A stretch of 64,000 nucleotides of DNA, taken from positions 1 through 64,000 of the forward strand of contig JAJDNF010000056.1 of NCBI GenBank assembly GCA_022340805.1, given 5' to 3'. Under the pieces are notes generated by a model. The model saw only the letters and a list, made by a program, of their open reading frames with translations, was not told where the DNA came from and did not search any database. Shown here piece by piece: positions 48,082 to 59,312 of the stretch. The translations under genes and the position numbers were made by a program. This DNA is from Chromatiaceae bacterium (GTDB taxonomy: Bacteria; Pseudomonadota; Gammaproteobacteria; Chromatiales; Chromatiaceae). How positions within the stretch are numbered: the first letter of the stretch is position 1; every line of letters starts with the position of its first letter.

Positions 48082-51000
48082 TCAGCGCGCGATCCACTTT
48101 GCCAGCGTGCTGTAAAGGATCTTCGGGTCGACCGGTTTGGCGAGGAAATCGTTCATGCCCGCGTCGAGGCAGCGTCGCCGGTCCTCGTCGAACGCATTCG
48201 CGGTCATTGCAATGATCGGTGTCCGCGCATGCCGCGGCAGTGCGCGGATGCGCCGGGTGGCCTCGATACCGTCCATGCGCGGCATCTGCATGTCCATCAG
48301 GATGGCCGCGTAGTCGTTTGCGGCCGCCAGTTCGACCGCCATCAGGCCATCGCCTGCCTCATCGGTATCCTGCGCAGCCTGTTCGAGAAACATCACCGCG
48401 ATCTCGCGGCTGACCGGTTCGTCCTCGACCACCAGGAAGCGCCGTCGCGGATACTCGTGCACCAGCGTCTGCTCGGCGTCGCCCACCGCCGCGACATCCG
48501 CGGGCGCGTTGCCGTCACCCTTGGCCAGCCGCGCGGTGAACCAGAAGGTGCTGCCTTCGCCGGGCGTGCTGACTGCGCCGGCGTCGCCGCCCATCATCCG
48601 GGCGAGCTTCCTGGTGATCGCGAGGCCGAGCCCGGTACCACCGTATCTGCGCGTCGTGGTGTTGTCGGCCTGTTCGAACGCGCTGAACAGCCTGTCTATG
48701 TCGGCCGGGGCTATGCCGGTCCCGGTGTCCTGCACCTCGAAGCGCAGCATGGCGTAGTCGGGCGTCTCCCGGGCGCAGACGACACGCAGCGTGATGGTGC
48801 CGCGATCGGTGAACTTGACGGCGTTGGCGGCATAGTTGAGCAGGGCCTGCTGCAATCGGCTCGAATCGCCCAGCAAGGGTCCCGGCAAGGGGTGAGCCTC
48901 AACGACCAGCTTGATCTGCTTGGCCTGGGCACGCTCGCGCAGCATCGTCGCGACATTGTTGGTCAGGGTGTCCAGCTTGACCTGGCGGTGCTCCAGGTCG
49001 AACTTGGCGGCCTCGATTTTCGACAGGTCGAGGATTGCGTTGATCACCTCGAGAAGATGCTCGCCGGCGCCCTCGAGCTTGTCCAGCTGCTCCGACTGCC
49101 TGGGCGTAACGCCGGATCGGCGGACCAGATGGGCCATACCGACGATCGCGTTCAGCGGGGTGCGGATCTCGTGCGACATGTTGGCCAGGAAGGCGCTCTT
49201 CGCCACATTGGCGGCCTCTGCCTCCTCCTTCGCCGCAGCCAGTTGCTCGGTGCGCTCGACGACCAGCTCCTCGAGGTGATCGCGGTAGCGCCTGAGTTCC
49301 TCTTCGACGCGCTTGCGATCGGTGATGTCCACGGAGATGCCGCACAGCGCGTAGATCCTGCCGTCCTCGTCGCGCAGTGGCAGCTTGGTCGAGAGATAGG
49401 TCGCGGTCACCCCGGTCTTGGGGATCGTGTTGGTCTCTTCCGCACGCAGCGTCTCACCCTCGTCAAGGACACGACGGTCATTCTTGCGGATGCTGTCGGC
49501 GGTCGAAGGATCGAAAAACTTCTCGTCATTAAAGCCAACGATATCGCTGAGGTCCGCCACCTGCAGGAGCTCGCAAACGGCCTGGTTCGCGAACAGGTAG
49601 CGGCCATCCTGATCCTTCAGGTAGATGTACGCGTCCAGGTTGTCGACGATCATGCGCAGCTTTGCGTCGCTGCGTGCGACCTCTCCCTGGGCACGCAATA
49701 CATCGGTGATGTCCTGGGCGATGACCAGCACCTGATCTCGGCCTTGTGCATCGCGCAACGGTTTCTTGATCGAATGGAAGTGGCGCATCTCACCCGTGGT
49801 CGAATCGCGTCGATCCTCGAACACGGTCTCGGTTCGGCCACTGCCAATCACCCCGGCCAGGTCCTCGCGCAACGCGCGCCCAGTCTCCTGCGATACGCCG
49901 AATTCGGCCTCATTCCTGCCAATCATTGCATCCGGTGTCGCGTTGTACAGCAGGCCCGCCGCCCGGTTGCACAGCAGGAAGTTGGCTGCGTCATCCATGA
50001 GCATCAATACATCGGGCATTTCGTCGATGACCGTGCGCAGCAGGCCCTCGCTGCGGCGCAGCGCCGCTTCGGCATCGCGGCGGTCGGATATGTCGCGCGA
50101 CAGAAAGATGAAGTGCGCGGCCTGTCCCGCGTCATCGTTCTTGACGGAACCCGAGAGTTCAAACCAGCGCTGGCCGATGGGCAGTTCCAACATGAATTGC
50201 CTGCCTGCCGAGTGACCTGTCTGAATCGTCTCATTCAGGGCTGCGATGCACACCGCCGCCGCGTCGGGTGGGAGGATTTCGGCGATGGTCCGGCCCAGGA
50301 AGGCCTCTGGCGGGGCCAAGAGCAAATCCCGCCTGGGTGAGTGAAAATCGACGAAGCGGCCATCTGCGTCCAATTCAAACAACAGGTCCGGGATTGCCGC
50401 CAGGGTCGCCTGCAGCTTGTTTTTCAACGCGAAGATCTCTTGCTCGCGCTGTTTGCGCGCAGTGACGTCGATGTCCATACGCACGAAGATAGGCTCATCG
50501 GCGGAGTGGCCAGGCACCGCAAAGATAGTCGATTCGACCCAGCGTGGTTCGCCGCCGCGATTGCGGGTCGGATATTCGGCCGAACCGATCTGCTCCTGGC
50601 CTGCAGTGGACCGCTGCAGCAGCGCGGTGAACTCGACGGTCTCCTCTGGGGTGAGCATCAACTGATCGAGCGTCTTGCCCATTGCCTGCGCGGCAGACCA
50701 GCCGTAAAGCCGCTCCGAGGCGGTGTTCCAGTAGCTCACCCGGGCCCTGCGGTCATACCATTGCACCGCGACGTTGGGCATATTCTCGAGCGTCGCCGAG
50801 AGCTGGCGCCTGGCTGACTCGCTGCGTTCCTGGGCCAGCGCAGCGATGCGCAGGGCACGCCCGAACGCCACCAGGGCGCCCAACAGCGACAGCGCGATAA
50901 ACGCGAAAGTCAGGCGCCAGGTCCAGATGTCGTCTGAGCCGATCTGCCAGCCACCGTTTGGTACCGCCGCCATCTGCCAGGATCCGACCGGGAGATTGAT

Positions 51001-51699
51001 ATCGGCCAACACCGGATCGTCCGCGAACAGATCCGGGGGACCGAAGAAGATCTCGCCATCGCGCCCCGTCGCATCCCTGCCGCGGATCGCTATTGCAACC
51101 GGCAACGACGGGTCCAGCAGACCGCTGTTGCGCAACAGATCTGCCTGATCGATCGCCGCGCTGACCAGCCCCCAGAATTGCTCCACGCCGTTGTCGTCGG
51201 GTACGTAAACCGGCATTCGCGCGATCAGTGCGGTGCCGCCCTGGCGTAGCACCAACGGGCCGGCCAGCACGATCTGGCGGGTTTGTCTGGCGCGTTCGGC
51301 CGCCTCGTACTGGGCAGGTGTGTTGCGGTAGTCGAGCCCGATCGCTCCCTCGTTGCCCTGCACCGGGTACACCAGCCGAATCACCATGTCAGGCGCCGCG
51401 GCGATGTTGCGAAGTTGGGTCCGCCCCGAGAACAGCGGGCGCGCTGCGCGGGCAAACTGCTCCTGGCCGATCGCCGGGTCGAGGTTAATGACGCTGATCA
51501 GGCCCTTTACCAATTGCAGGTCACCGTTGAGATTGCTCTCGAGACGGTCGCGTAGCACGGTGAGTCGATTCTGTACGCCGGCACGGGCCTGCGCCATCTG
51601 GCGAAGATCGTGGGCCTTTTCCATGTATACGGCGGCAAACCCCAGCGCCGCGGCCATCAGCACCGTGACCAGGTTGACGAAAGTCACCTTGCGCGTCAT
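48082..51699 (-). CDS. CHASE-PAS hybrid sensor histidine kinase
   Basis: A 1205-residue membrane kinase. Order: helix (about 6-25), periplasmic CHASE domain (about 40-255, with [20 protein letters not shown]), second helix (about 262-283), four PAS/PAC units (about 300-415, 425-545, 550-670, 675-800), HisKA with His843 in [14 protein letters not shown], HATPase with [15 protein letters not shown], and a C-terminal receiver with Asp1136 in [14 protein letters not shown]. There is no HPt domain and no response regulator gene nearby, so it is an orphan. TTG at 51705 is possible; ATG 51699 is preferred. Signal unknown; CHASE domains bind small extracellular ligands. Confidence 0.9.
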   Translation of the reverse strand: MTRKVTFVNLVTVLMAAALGFAAVYMEKAHDLRQMAQARAGVQNRLTVLRDRLESNLNGDLQLVKGLISVINLDPAIGQEQFARAARPLFSGRTQLRNIAAAPDMVIRLVYPVQGNEGAIGLDYRNTPAQYEAAERARQTRQIVLAGPLVLRQGGTALIARMPVYVPDDNGVEQFWGLVSAAIDQADLLRNSGLLDPSLPVAIAIRGRDATGRDGEIFFGPPDLFADDPVLADINLPVGSWQMAAVPNGGWQIGSDDIWTWRLTFAFIALSLLGALVAFGRALRIAALAQERSESARRQLSATLENMPNVAVQWYDRRARVSYWNTASERLYGWSAAQAMGKTLDQLMLTPEETVEFTALLQRSTAGQEQIGSAEYPTRNRGGEPRWVESTIFAVPGHSADEPIFVRMDIDVTARKQREQEIFALKNKLQATLAAIPDLLFELDADGRFVDFHSPRRDLLLAPPEAFLGRTIAEILPPDAAAVCIAALNETIQTGHSAGRQFMLELPIGQRWFELSGSVKNDDAGQAAHFIFLSRDISDRRDAEAALRRSEGLLRTVIDEMPDVLMLMDDAANFLLCNRAAGLLYNATPDAMIGRNEAEFGVSQETGRALREDLAGVIGSGRTETVFEDRRDSTTGEMRHFHSIKKPLRDAQGRDQVLVIAQDITDVLRAQGEVARSDAKLRMIVDNLDAYIYLKDQDGRYLFANQAVCELLQVADLSDIVGFNDEKFFDPSTADSIRKNDRRVLDEGETLRAEETNTIPKTGVTATYLSTKLPLRDEDGRIYALCGISVDITDRKRVEEELRRYRDHLEELVVERTEQLAAAKEEAEAANVAKSAFLANMSHEIRTPLNAIVGMAHLVRRSGVTPRQSEQLDKLEGAGEHLLEVINAILDLSKIEAAKFDLEHRQVKLDTLTNNVATMLRERAQAKQIKLVVEAHPLPGPLLGDSSRLQQALLNYAANAVKFTDRGTITLRVVCARETPDYAMLRFEVQDTGTGIAPADIDRLFSAFEQADNTTTRRYGGTGLGLAITRKLARMMGGDAGAVSTPGEGSTFWFTARLAKGDGNAPADVAAVGDAEQTLVHEYPRRRFLVVEDEPVSREIAVMFLEQAAQDTDEAGDGLMAVELAAANDYAAILMDMQMPRMDGIEATRRIRALPRHARTPIIAMTANAFDEDRRRCLDAGMNDFLAKPVDPKILYSTLAKWIAR

Positions 51700-51921
51700 C
51701 GGCAAACACCGTGCGTGTTGAACAGATCTCGGATCATTGATAAAGAGGGGGCAGGAGTAGGAACCGTAGGGCGCAAGGATAGCCCAGCCAAGCCATGGGC
51801 GGCGACGCGCCTGAATTTTTGTCCGGGAAGTATGCGCTGCTGTCCCGGCGTCGATCCGTCACGGGTCGCCGGGGTCCTCTGCACAGTGCGTGATGGTCGG
51901 AAGGAAAAGAAGGGTCCAAAG

Positions 51922-52467
51922 GTGAACGAAGAGATGTCCGGCAAATGGGTCGATGTACCAGGGCTGCGCCTGGCTGAGCGTCGGGCGGCGTGGATTGCGC
52001 TCGCCGGAACGGCGTTCGCGATCGAGGCAGCGGCGCTTTGGTTCCAGCACGGCATGGGCCTCGACCCCTGCGTGATGTGTATCTACGAGCGGTTGGCTAT
52101 TATCGGTTTGGTCGCGGCCGGGCTGATCGGGGCGGTTCGACCCGCGCTGGCGATCGTGCGCTGGGTCGGCTATCTGGTCTGGGGGATCAGCGCCGCATGG
52201 GGCTTGCGTCTCGCGCTCGAGCATATCGGGATACAGACGGACAAGTCCGCCGCACTCGCCTGCAGCTTTTCGCCGGATTTTCCGGCCTGGCTGCGGCTCG
52301 ACGAGTGGCTGCCGGCGATGTTCCTGCCGACCGGCTTCTGCGACGACATCCAGTGGAGCTGGTTGTCGCTGACGATGGTCGAGTGGGTGGCGGTGGTGTT
52401 CACGCTGTATCTGCTGGTGCTCGCCGTTATTGTGTATCTCGAGCTGCGCGGTTCGCGGAGCCTCTGA
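51922..52467 (+). CDS. dsbB: disulfide bond formation protein B
   Basis: A 181-residue four-helix inner-membrane quinone oxidoreductase that reoxidises DsbA. The first cysteine pair is in LDPCVMCIYERLAI, the second pair comprises the cysteine in ALACSFSPDFPAWL and that in PTGFCDDIQWSW. These are the usual DsbB spacings. The start is probably GTG 51922 (GAAGGG upstream) or ATG 51934. dsbA is not in the window. It precedes a thioredoxin-fold gene. Confidence 0.93.
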   Translation: MNEEMSGKWVDVPGLRLAERRAAWIALAGTAFAIEAAALWFQHGMGLDPCVMCIYERLAIIGLVAAGLIGAVRPALAIVRWVGYLVWGISAAWGLRLALEHIGIQTDKSAALACSFSPDFPAWLRLDEWLPAMFLPTGFCDDIQWSWLSLTMVEWVAVVFTLYLLVLAVIVYLELRGSRSL

Positions 52468-52516
52468 TTGAGGCGCGGCCTCGCCGACGGTACGGATCTG
52501 GACTTTTGCGGAGTTG

Positions 52517-53038
52517 ATGAACATGCATGCAGCAAAATCGCACGGGGCTGCCTGGCTGGCCTCTTTGGTCATGACCCTGGCGTGCTGGTCGGGTATCGCG
52601 ACCGCGGATGCACCGGATGGCTGGAACTTTCACCCGTTCGACGAGGCGCTGAAGATCGCACGGCAGGAGCAGAAGCGGGTCTTCCTGTATTTCGGGCGAC
52701 ACGGTTGCCCGTCATGTGAGCAGACCAACCGCGAGAGTTTCACCGATCCGCGGGTGATCGAACGCTACAGCGCCAACTATGTGCTCGCGTATGTCGATTC
52801 GGAAAGCGGCAAGCGCATGCGCCTGCCGAGCGGTGAACGCATCACCGAGATGGAACTCGGTGTGCGGCTGAAGGTGTTTGGCACACCGTTTTTCTACTTC
52901 ATGGAATCTGACGGCAAACCGATTCTGCGTGCACCCGGCTTTCAGACCGCCGACGAGTTCCTGGTGTTCGATGAGTTTGTGCACAGCGGTCGCTACCGGG
53001 AACAGAGCTTTGCCGAGTTCAAGGCGGCGAACTCGTGA
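52517..53038 (+). CDS. exported thioredoxin-fold protein
   Basis: A 173-residue protein with a signal peptide (AAWLASLVMTLACWSGIATA) and a thioredoxin fold with active site CPSC in YFGRHGCPSCEQTN. The cis-proline is in VFGTPFFYFMESDGK. It resembles SoxW/thioredoxin_2-type periplasmic thiol-disulfide proteins. ATGs at 52517 and 52523 are both possible (GGAG at 52510-52513). Next to dsbB, an oxidising or reducing role in the envelope is likely, with direction not decidable from the sequence. It overlaps the next gene by four bases. Confidence 0.82.
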   Translation: MNMHAAKSHGAAWLASLVMTLACWSGIATADAPDGWNFHPFDEALKIARQEQKRVFLYFGRHGCPSCEQTNRESFTDPRVIERYSANYVLAYVDSESGKRMRLPSGERITEMELGVRLKVFGTPFFYFMESDGKPILRAPGFQTADEFLVFDEFVHSGRYREQSFAEFKAANS

Positions 53039-54273
53039 AGCGCCTGCCACTGTTGCTGTGCCTGCTGCCGGCCTGGGCGTGTGCGGCACCCTGGAGCTTC
53101 GGTACGCCGGTCCTGGTCGCCGGCGCATCCGACAGCACGCACTTCCACCATCTCGACGGTTCTGGCCGTCAGCACGTGGCGGCCTCTGCCAGCGAGGTGG
53201 CGCTGGTCTGGGAGGACGATCGTACCGGTTCGCCGCAGATCTATCTGGCCGTAGCGCCGCGCGAGGCGGCCAGCTTTGCACCCGATGTGCGCCTGAGCGA
53301 CGGCGAAGAGGCCTACGAACCGGCCCTCGCGGCGCTGGACGGCAACCGCTGGCTGGCGGCCTGGGAGCAGGATGGAGCGGTGGTCGCACGGGTCATCGAT
53401 GCGCAGGGACTGGGCCCCATCCAGGCGCTGGCGGGCAAATCCAGTCGACAGGTGACCCTGGTCAGCGACCGGGCGGGGCGGGTCGCCGCATTGTGGACGC
53501 GCGAACACGACGGTGGCCAGCTGCTCGAGGCGGCCGAACTCAAGGCCGATGGACGCGCGGTGGCCCTGGCGGGCGCGGCGGTTACCGTCGCGCCTGTAGT
53601 CGAGCACCCTTACCAGGGCTATCCGGCCGGTGCCTGGGGCAGGCAGGGTCGCCTGCTGGTCGCCTGGGAAGATCGGCGCGCGGGACACACGCGGCTGTTT
53701 CACACCTGGCGCGATCCCGGCCAGGGTTTTGCCGCCGAGCGCCAGCTGAACGAGCACAATGCGCCGCATGGCGAGGTGCCAGCCGGTGTGGTGGGGCTGG
53801 GCAGTGGCGTGATGCGGGTGGTGCTGGCCGCTGATGGGGCCGGCAACGTCCGTGCCGCCTGGCTGGACAAGCGCAATCCGGCCTCGGGCTATGCCGTCTG
53901 GGGGGCGCTCAGCCAGGATGGCGGACGCAGTTTCGGACCCAATCAGATGGTGCAGGACGAGCTCGGCGCCGCAGTGCCGCAATGGCACGCCGCGCTGGCC
54001 GGTGGCGTCCCAGGCTTCGTCGCCGCCTGGGACGATACCCGCGAGGGCTGGGGCGATGGCTCCGAACCCGGTGATGTGGTGTTGTCATGGAACTTCGGCT
54101 CGGCATGGAGCCCGGACCTGGTGGTCCCCGGGGCGTCCGGCGAGGGTTACCAGGGCAGCCCGGCGGTCGCGCTCGACCCGCAGGGCGACCTGCATCTGCT
54201 CTGGATCGAGGGCGACGATCTGTCGTCGCCGACGCGTCTGCGCTACCTGCACGGCGCATTTGACCCGGACTGA
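53035..54273 (+). CDS. secreted beta-propeller (sialidase-fold-like) protein
   Basis: A 412-residue exported protein with signal peptide PLLLCLLPAWACAAP. Regular repeats mark a beta-propeller: ALVWEDDRTGSPQIYL, LLVAWEDRRAGHTRLF, RAAWLDKRNPASGYAVWG and FVAAWDDTREGWGDGS, i.e. a W-x-D-x-R motif at the end of each blade, as in sialidase/BNR-type folds. Catalytic residues of sialidases cannot be identified, so binding rather than hydrolysis is possible. The start GTG overlaps the stop of the thioredoxin-fold gene, suggesting the two are made together. Confidence 0.72.
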   Translation: MKRLPLLLCLLPAWACAAPWSFGTPVLVAGASDSTHFHHLDGSGRQHVAASASEVALVWEDDRTGSPQIYLAVAPREAASFAPDVRLSDGEEAYEPALAALDGNRWLAAWEQDGAVVARVIDAQGLGPIQALAGKSSRQVTLVSDRAGRVAALWTREHDGGQLLEAAELKADGRAVALAGAAVTVAPVVEHPYQGYPAGAWGRQGRLLVAWEDRRAGHTRLFHTWRDPGQGFAAERQLNEHNAPHGEVPAGVVGLGSGVMRVVLAADGAGNVRAAWLDKRNPASGYAVWGALSQDGGRSFGPNQMVQDELGAAVPQWHAALAGGVPGFVAAWDDTREGWGDGSEPGDVVLSWNFGSAWSPDLVVPGASGEGYQGSPAVALDPQGDLHLLWIEGDDLSSPTRLRYLHGAFDPD

Positions 54274-54507
54274 TCCACACACACGCGCCACGTTGGTTCT
54301 CCGGACGGCCGCTGAGGTCAGCTGCCAGGCCTGCCACGCGCGTGTCACTGCAGCGGTCTGCTGTCTGAAACTTTTACACCTGGTGCGGTGCAAACCGCTG
54401 ATCGGTGCGTCAAGCGGGTGGTTTTCCGAGCAATTTTCAGTGACGGCATAAACATTGCTTGCAATGATGATGAGGTTGATACGTCATCGTGGGGGGAGGC
54501 CACCGTC

Positions 54508-55011
54508 ATGAAGCATCAGCACACAGCTCAGGATGCGGCCGTGCCCAGAGCGGTCTTCACCGACTCAGCAGCTGACATGCCGCATTCGGCACCGACGCCT
54601 ATCCGCAACCGCGACACCGAGCAGCAACATACCTATTTTCGCTGCGAGCGTTTCTTTACCGTCGGTCACCAGTGGTACGCGACCATTCGCGAGGGCCGGG
54701 ACATCGGACCCTTCGGCAGTCGGCGCCAGGCCGAACTCGCCGTGGCCAGGTACGTCGCGAGCCATTTGGTGGATTCCCCGGCCGGGATCACCGAACTCGA
54801 TCGGCTCGGCATTGGCGAGTACACGCACTTCGTTGTTTTGGTCCAGGAGATCGCCGCCTGTCTGGAACAACGCAGGTTGCGCAGCGAGAACAGCTCCTAC
54901 GTGTGGGCCAAGCAAAGGCTCGATCGCCTCAAACGCCATCCCGACGAGGAGAGCCATCCGCAAGTCCGGTCACGCGTACTGGAGTATCTGCTCACCGAAA
55001 TGGACTCCTGA
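54508..55011 (+). CDS. DUF6316-like small protein
   Basis: A 167-residue soluble protein. The centre holds FRCERFFTVGHQWYATIREG and IGPFGSRRQAELAVARYVA, a short domain seen as DUF6316 in pseudomonads, in which a reader-like RFF..WY..REG..GPF pattern is conserved. The N-terminal 35 residues look disordered and the C-terminus is helical and basic. ATG 54508 has GGGAGG at 54493-54498. The 234-base gap before it has no gene. Function unknown. Confidence 0.6.
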   Translation: MKHQHTAQDAAVPRAVFTDSAADMPHSAPTPIRNRDTEQQHTYFRCERFFTVGHQWYATIREGRDIGPFGSRRQAELAVARYVASHLVDSPAGITELDRLGIGEYTHFVVLVQEIAACLEQRRLRSENSSYVWAKQRLDRLKRHPDEESHPQVRSRVLEYLLTEMDS

Positions 55012-55184
55012 GCCGCTAGCCAGCGCACTGTCCGGCACGCACGCCCGGGCTACCGGGCAGGTGCGTTGCGCGCGTGGTCCTGGTACGTATTTTCCGGTTC
55101 GGTGCATGCAAAGTCGTGATCCGCAGTACCACTCTGCCCTCTGGACCTTTAAGGTATGCGCCGACCATCAGAGGAGCACAGCAC

Positions 55185-55574
55185 ATGAGTTACTACATCG
55201 AAACGACGCTCGATCTTCCCTTCGAAGAGGCGATCGGCAGGGTCAAGGCGGCCCTGAAAGAGGAGGGATTCGGCGTACTGACCGAGATCGACGTCCAGGC
55301 GACCCTGAAGAACAAGCTCGACGTCGATTTTCGCCGCTATCAGATCCTCGGCGCCTGCAATCCGCAGTTCGCCTACAAGGCGCTCCAGTCCGAACGCATG
55401 GTCGGCGTCATGCTGCCCTGCAATGTGATTGTGCAGGATGCGGAAGGGGGTGGCTCGCAGGTTGCCGCCATCGATCCGATCGCCTCGATGCAGGCAATCG
55501 CCAATCCGCAACTGGCCGAGATCGCCGACGTGATTCGCGCCAAGCTGGGCCGTGTCATCGAGGGCCTGCGATAG
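55185..55574 (+). CDS. DUF302 family protein
   Basis: A 129-residue protein of the DUF302 family: YYIETTLDLPFEEAIGRVK, ALKEEGFGVLTEIDVQATL, YQILGACNPQFAYKALQ and MLPCNVIVQD are typical, including the conserved ILGACNP segment. Solved members are small alpha/beta dimers of unknown function, often found with thiol or metal stress genes. A GAGGAG ribosome binding site precedes ATG 55185. Confidence 0.9.
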   Translation: MSYYIETTLDLPFEEAIGRVKAALKEEGFGVLTEIDVQATLKNKLDVDFRRYQILGACNPQFAYKALQSERMVGVMLPCNVIVQDAEGGGSQVAAIDPIASMQAIANPQLAEIADVIRAKLGRVIEGLR

Positions 55575-55697
55575 TCTCCGCGGGCATTGCGGCCCCGGCT
55601 GCTTGTTTGGCAACGCAGCGGCAGCCATCCCGGCCAACCACCCGCGAGCCGGGGACAGGCTGGGGCGGTGCGCGGCCCGGCCAAGTGGTAGCCCCGG

Positions 55698-56090
55698 TCA
55701 GCTGTCGCGCTTGAGCAGGGCCTGCAGCGCCTCGAAGGGCTTGTGCGAGGCCTGCTTGGCGCTCTTTTGCGTGTCTGGCTTGCCGCCGGCCGCGATGTGC
55801 TCCTCGTAGCGCTGGTGCTCATTGTCGTGGCAATACAGGCACAACAGCTCCCAGTTGCTGCCATCCGGCGGGTTGTGGTCGTGATTGTGATCGCGGTGAT
55901 GGACGGTGAGTTCACGCACGTTCTCGCGCGTGAAGCTGCGCGCGCAGCGTCCGCAGACCCAGGGGTACAGCTTGAGCGCCTGCTCGCGGTATCCCTGTTC
56001 GCGTTCCTCCCGGGCGCGCCGGGCATCGGCAACGATCTTGTCCAGGCGTGCCGCGCCGCCAGGTTGGTCCGGTGAAGCGGGTTTAGACAT
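55698..56090 (-). CDS. yajD: YajD family HNH nuclease
   Basis: A 130-residue putative HNH endonuclease. Two zinc cysteines are in YPWVCGRCARSF, the HNH core is LTVHHRDHNHDHNPPDGSN, and the second cysteine pair is in LLCLYCHDNEH. The match to YajD of E. coli is close over the domain. Cellular substrate unknown. It diverges from recQ. Confidence 0.9.
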   Translation of the reverse strand: MSKPASPDQPGGAARLDKIVADARRAREEREQGYREQALKLYPWVCGRCARSFTRENVRELTVHHRDHNHDHNPPDGSNWELLCLYCHDNEHQRYEEHIAAGGKPDTQKSAKQASHKPFEALQALLKRDS

Positions 56091-56247
56091 CGCAGTTGTC
56101 TCGCGTTGGATGATTTGCTGAGCCTGATTCTAGCGCGAGCCGGGCCAACAGTGGTCGGCGCTGTGCGCCCCGGCCCCGGACACTCGCCGGCACCAGGTCT
56201 GCGTGCAAAGACTGCGGCAGCGACGGGTCCCCGGTACAATCCCGCCC

Positions 56248-58374
56248 ATGCCATCCGCCTCCGCTACGGCCGATACAATCCACCAGACCCTGCAAAAGGT
56301 CTTCGGTTACACCAGTTTTCGCCCGCGCCAGCAGGACATCATCGAGGATCTGATCGCGGGCGGCGACGCGTTCGTGCTGATGCCGACCGGCGGCGGCAAG
56401 TCGCTGTGCTACCAGGTCCCGGCGCTGCACCGTCACGGCGTCGGGATCGTCGTGTCGCCATTGATCTCGCTGATGAAAGACCAGGTCGATGCGCTGCTCG
56501 GCAATGGCGTGGCCGCGGCCTATTACAACTCGAGTCTCGGCGCGGACGCTGCACGTCAGGTGCTGGCACGGCTGCACGATCGCGCGCTGGATCTGCTGTA
56601 TATCAGTCCGGAACGCCTGATCTCCGGCGGCTTCCTCGACCGCCTGGCGGATGTCGACATCGCGCTGTTCGCGATCGACGAGGCGCACTGCGTCTCGCAG
56701 TGGGGACACGATTTCCGCCCGGAGTACGCCGCGCTCGGCAGCCTGCGCGAGCACTTCCCGGACGTGCCGCTGGTCGCGCTGACCGCCACGGCCGACGTGC
56801 AGACCCGGGATGATATCGTGCGGGTGCTGGGTCTGGGCAATGCCCGGCGCCACGTCAGCGGTTTCGACCGCCCGAATATCCGCTATACGGTGCTGGAAAA
56901 GCACAAGCCGTTCGAACAGTTACAGCGCTTTCTGCACGGCCGCACCGGCCAGGCCGGTATCGTCTACGCACTGTCGCGCAGGAAGGTCGAGGAGGTCGCC
57001 GACAAGCTGCGCGCCCAGGGTATCCGCGCCGGTGCCTATCACGCGGGACTGCCGGGCGAGCGGCGCGAGCGGGTGCAGGAGCAGTTCCTGAGGGACGAGT
57101 TGCAGGTGGTGGTCGCAACCGTGGCCTTCGGCATGGGCATAGACAAGCCAAACGTGCGTTTCGTGGTTCACTACGACCTGCCCAAGCATATCGAGGGCTA
57201 TTACCAGGAAACCGGGCGGGCAGGGCGTGACGGCCTGCCGTCCGAGGCGCTGCTGCTATACGGTGCACAGGACGTCGTGACCGCCCGCCGACTGATCGAC
57301 AGCAATCAGAATCCGCAACAGCAGCGCATCGAAATCCACAAGCTCAATGCGATGGTCGCACTGGCCGAGGCGGTCACATGTCGCCGCCGGGTACTGCTCG
57401 GCTACTTCGGCGAGCCGCTGCAAGAGGATTGCGGCAATTGCGACGTATGCACCGACCCGCCGGAGCGATTCGACGCCACCGTAGACGCACAGAAGGCGCT
57501 GTCCTGTGTGTACCGCGTCGAGCAGCGTTTCGGCATCAGGCATGTCATCGACGTACTGCGCGGTGCCGACACCGACCGCATCCGCACACTGCGCCACACC
57601 GGGCTGTCGACCTACGGCATTGGTAGCGATAAGAGCGAACAGGAATGGACCTCCATCTTCCGTCAGCTGATTCACCACGGATACCTCGAACAAGACATCG
57701 CCAACTACTCGGTGCTGAAGCTCACCCCGCGCGCGCGCCCACTGCTGCGTGGTGAGGTCCGCCTCGAGTTGGCCAAGCCGCGGATCAAGGAAACCGCGGG
57801 CAAATCCAGGCGTCCGAGGATCGACACACAGGGCCCTTACGACGAAGCGCTGTTCGACGAACTGCGCCATCTGCGCAAGCAACTGGCCGACGCCGAGGGC
57901 AAGCCACCGTATATCGTGTTCGGCGACGCGACGCTGGTGCAGATGGCACGCGACAAGCCGCTCACGGAACAGGACCTGCTGGCGATCAGTGGCATCGGTC
58001 AGCACAAGCTGGAAAAATATGGCGCGGACTTTCTCAATGCGATTGCCGAGTATTGCATGGCCAATGGCGAGCAGGGCACCGAGCTTCCTGCCGCGCTGCG
58101 TGATACCTGGCTTGCCTGCCAGCAGGGTCTCGACCTCGACGCGATCGCCAGCCAGCGCGGCCAGACATTGACCGAGACCGCCGAACAGCTGATCAAGCTG
58201 ATCGACGCTGGCCAGCCGGTGTCCGCGCAGAGGCTGATCGCCAGAAAGAAATACGAAATGATCGAGTCGGTCCTGGAAGACTTCGGCTGCGCGGCCGACT
58301 GGCAGACCCTGCGCGACGCGCTGCCGCCGCTGGTGGCCGATCACGAGATTCGCCTGGTCCAGGCGGGGTGGTGA
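56248..58374 (+). CDS. recQ: ATP-dependent DNA helicase RecQ
   Basis: A 708-residue superfamily 2 helicase for recombination and fork repair. Walker [18 protein letters not shown] (Lys51), DEAH box [16 protein letters not shown], RecQ motif [20 protein letters not shown], the zinc-binding domain with CRRR...CGNCDVC, a winged-helix part, and a C-terminal HRDC domain (from about residue 520, [19 protein letters not shown]). About 90 further residues follow the HRDC domain. GTG 56203 gives a longer version; ATG 56248 fits homologues. Confidence 0.96.
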   Translation: MPSASATADTIHQTLQKVFGYTSFRPRQQDIIEDLIAGGDAFVLMPTGGGKSLCYQVPALHRHGVGIVVSPLISLMKDQVDALLGNGVAAAYYNSSLGADAARQVLARLHDRALDLLYISPERLISGGFLDRLADVDIALFAIDEAHCVSQWGHDFRPEYAALGSLREHFPDVPLVALTATADVQTRDDIVRVLGLGNARRHVSGFDRPNIRYTVLEKHKPFEQLQRFLHGRTGQAGIVYALSRRKVEEVADKLRAQGIRAGAYHAGLPGERRERVQEQFLRDELQVVVATVAFGMGIDKPNVRFVVHYDLPKHIEGYYQETGRAGRDGLPSEALLLYGAQDVVTARRLIDSNQNPQQQRIEIHKLNAMVALAEAVTCRRRVLLGYFGEPLQEDCGNCDVCTDPPERFDATVDAQKALSCVYRVEQRFGIRHVIDVLRGADTDRIRTLRHTGLSTYGIGSDKSEQEWTSIFRQLIHHGYLEQDIANYSVLKLTPRARPLLRGEVRLELAKPRIKETAGKSRRPRIDTQGPYDEALFDELRHLRKQLADAEGKPPYIVFGDATLVQMARDKPLTEQDLLAISGIGQHKLEKYGADFLNAIAEYCMANGEQGTELPAALRDTWLACQQGLDLDAIASQRGQTLTETAEQLIKLIDAGQPVSAQRLIARKKYEMIESVLEDFGCAADWQTLRDALPPLVADHEIRLVQAGW

Positions 58375-59153
58375 GCGGATTGCCAGCGTTGCCGCTGCTC
58401 GGACCGGATGAGCCACCCGCGTTCGAGATGGTCAACGCCGGGGGTCGCAGCAGTGTCGTGCTGGTCTGCGATCACGCCTCCAACCGTGTACCTCGGCGGC
58501 TCGGCAGCCTTGGCCTCGACGCCGTTCAATTCGCCGACCATATCGCCTGGGATCCCGGTGCTGCGCTTGTGGCGCGCGGCCTTTCGGCCATGCTCGATGC
58601 ACCTCTGGTCCTGAGCGGCTATTCGCGCCTGGTGATCGACTGCAATCGACCGTTGCTCAGCGCACAATCCATTGTCGAACAGAGCGCCGGCGTGATGGTC
58701 CCGGGCAATCGTGACTTGCCCTCCGGGGAGAGAGAACGGCGCGTCGACGCGCTGTTCCGGCCCTATCACGCTGCCATCGAACGCCTGCTCGACGGGCGCG
58801 CCGGGCGACCCACGCTGCTGCTCAGCGTGCACAGCTTCACGCCGGTCTTCAACGCGATCCCAAGGCCATGGCAGATTGGCATCTCCGGCTGGGGTGACAG
58901 GCGACTCGCCAGGCTTATGCTCGAGAAACTGCAGTGCACCGGCGATCTCAGCGTCGGGGATGATGAGCCTTACCCGATCACTGACGACATCGACTACACC
59001 ATCCCGGCGCATAGCCAAGGCCGGTCATTGCACAGTGTCATGATCGAGATCCGCCAGGATGAAATCCCAACCGATGCCCGCGCTGCCGCGTGGGCATCTC
59101 GGCTGGGCAGCGTGTATCGACAGATCGAGGCCGCGCTGGGCGAGCAAAACTGA
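58371..59153 (+). CDS. N-formylglutamate amidohydrolase family protein
   Basis: A 260-residue zinc hydrolase of the N-formylglutamate amidohydrolase (HutG2-like) family: [48 protein letters not shown] and [13 protein letters not shown]. Related enzymes deformylate N-formylglutamate in histidine breakdown, but there is no hut cluster here, so the substrate is uncertain. The GTG starts (58368 or 58371) overlap the recQ stop. Confidence 0.88.
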   Translation: MSGLPALPLLGPDEPPAFEMVNAGGRSSVVLVCDHASNRVPRRLGSLGLDAVQFADHIAWDPGAALVARGLSAMLDAPLVLSGYSRLVIDCNRPLLSAQSIVEQSAGVMVPGNRDLPSGERERRVDALFRPYHAAIERLLDGRAGRPTLLLSVHSFTPVFNAIPRPWQIGISGWGDRRLARLMLEKLQCTGDLSVGDDEPYPITDDIDYTIPAHSQGRSLHSVMIEIRQDEIPTDARAAAWASRLGSVYRQIEAALGEQN

Positions 59154-59312
59154 CGAGATGCAGGGCTTGCCGATCTGTAAGATATGGGCTGCGGACGGGG
59201 CACCACTCGGCGGCCAGCGTCGCGGGTTGCCAGGACCAGGCGACCAATAGGATGGCTCCGGGTATTCGATTACATTTCCGGGTCGTGGAACAACGCAATA
59301 AGGGAACAAGAC

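Noticed and set aside
47983..50340. 785-codon forward frame
   Set aside because: Antisense to the CHASE-PAS kinase, whose domains are unmistakable; no family resemblance in the forward translation.
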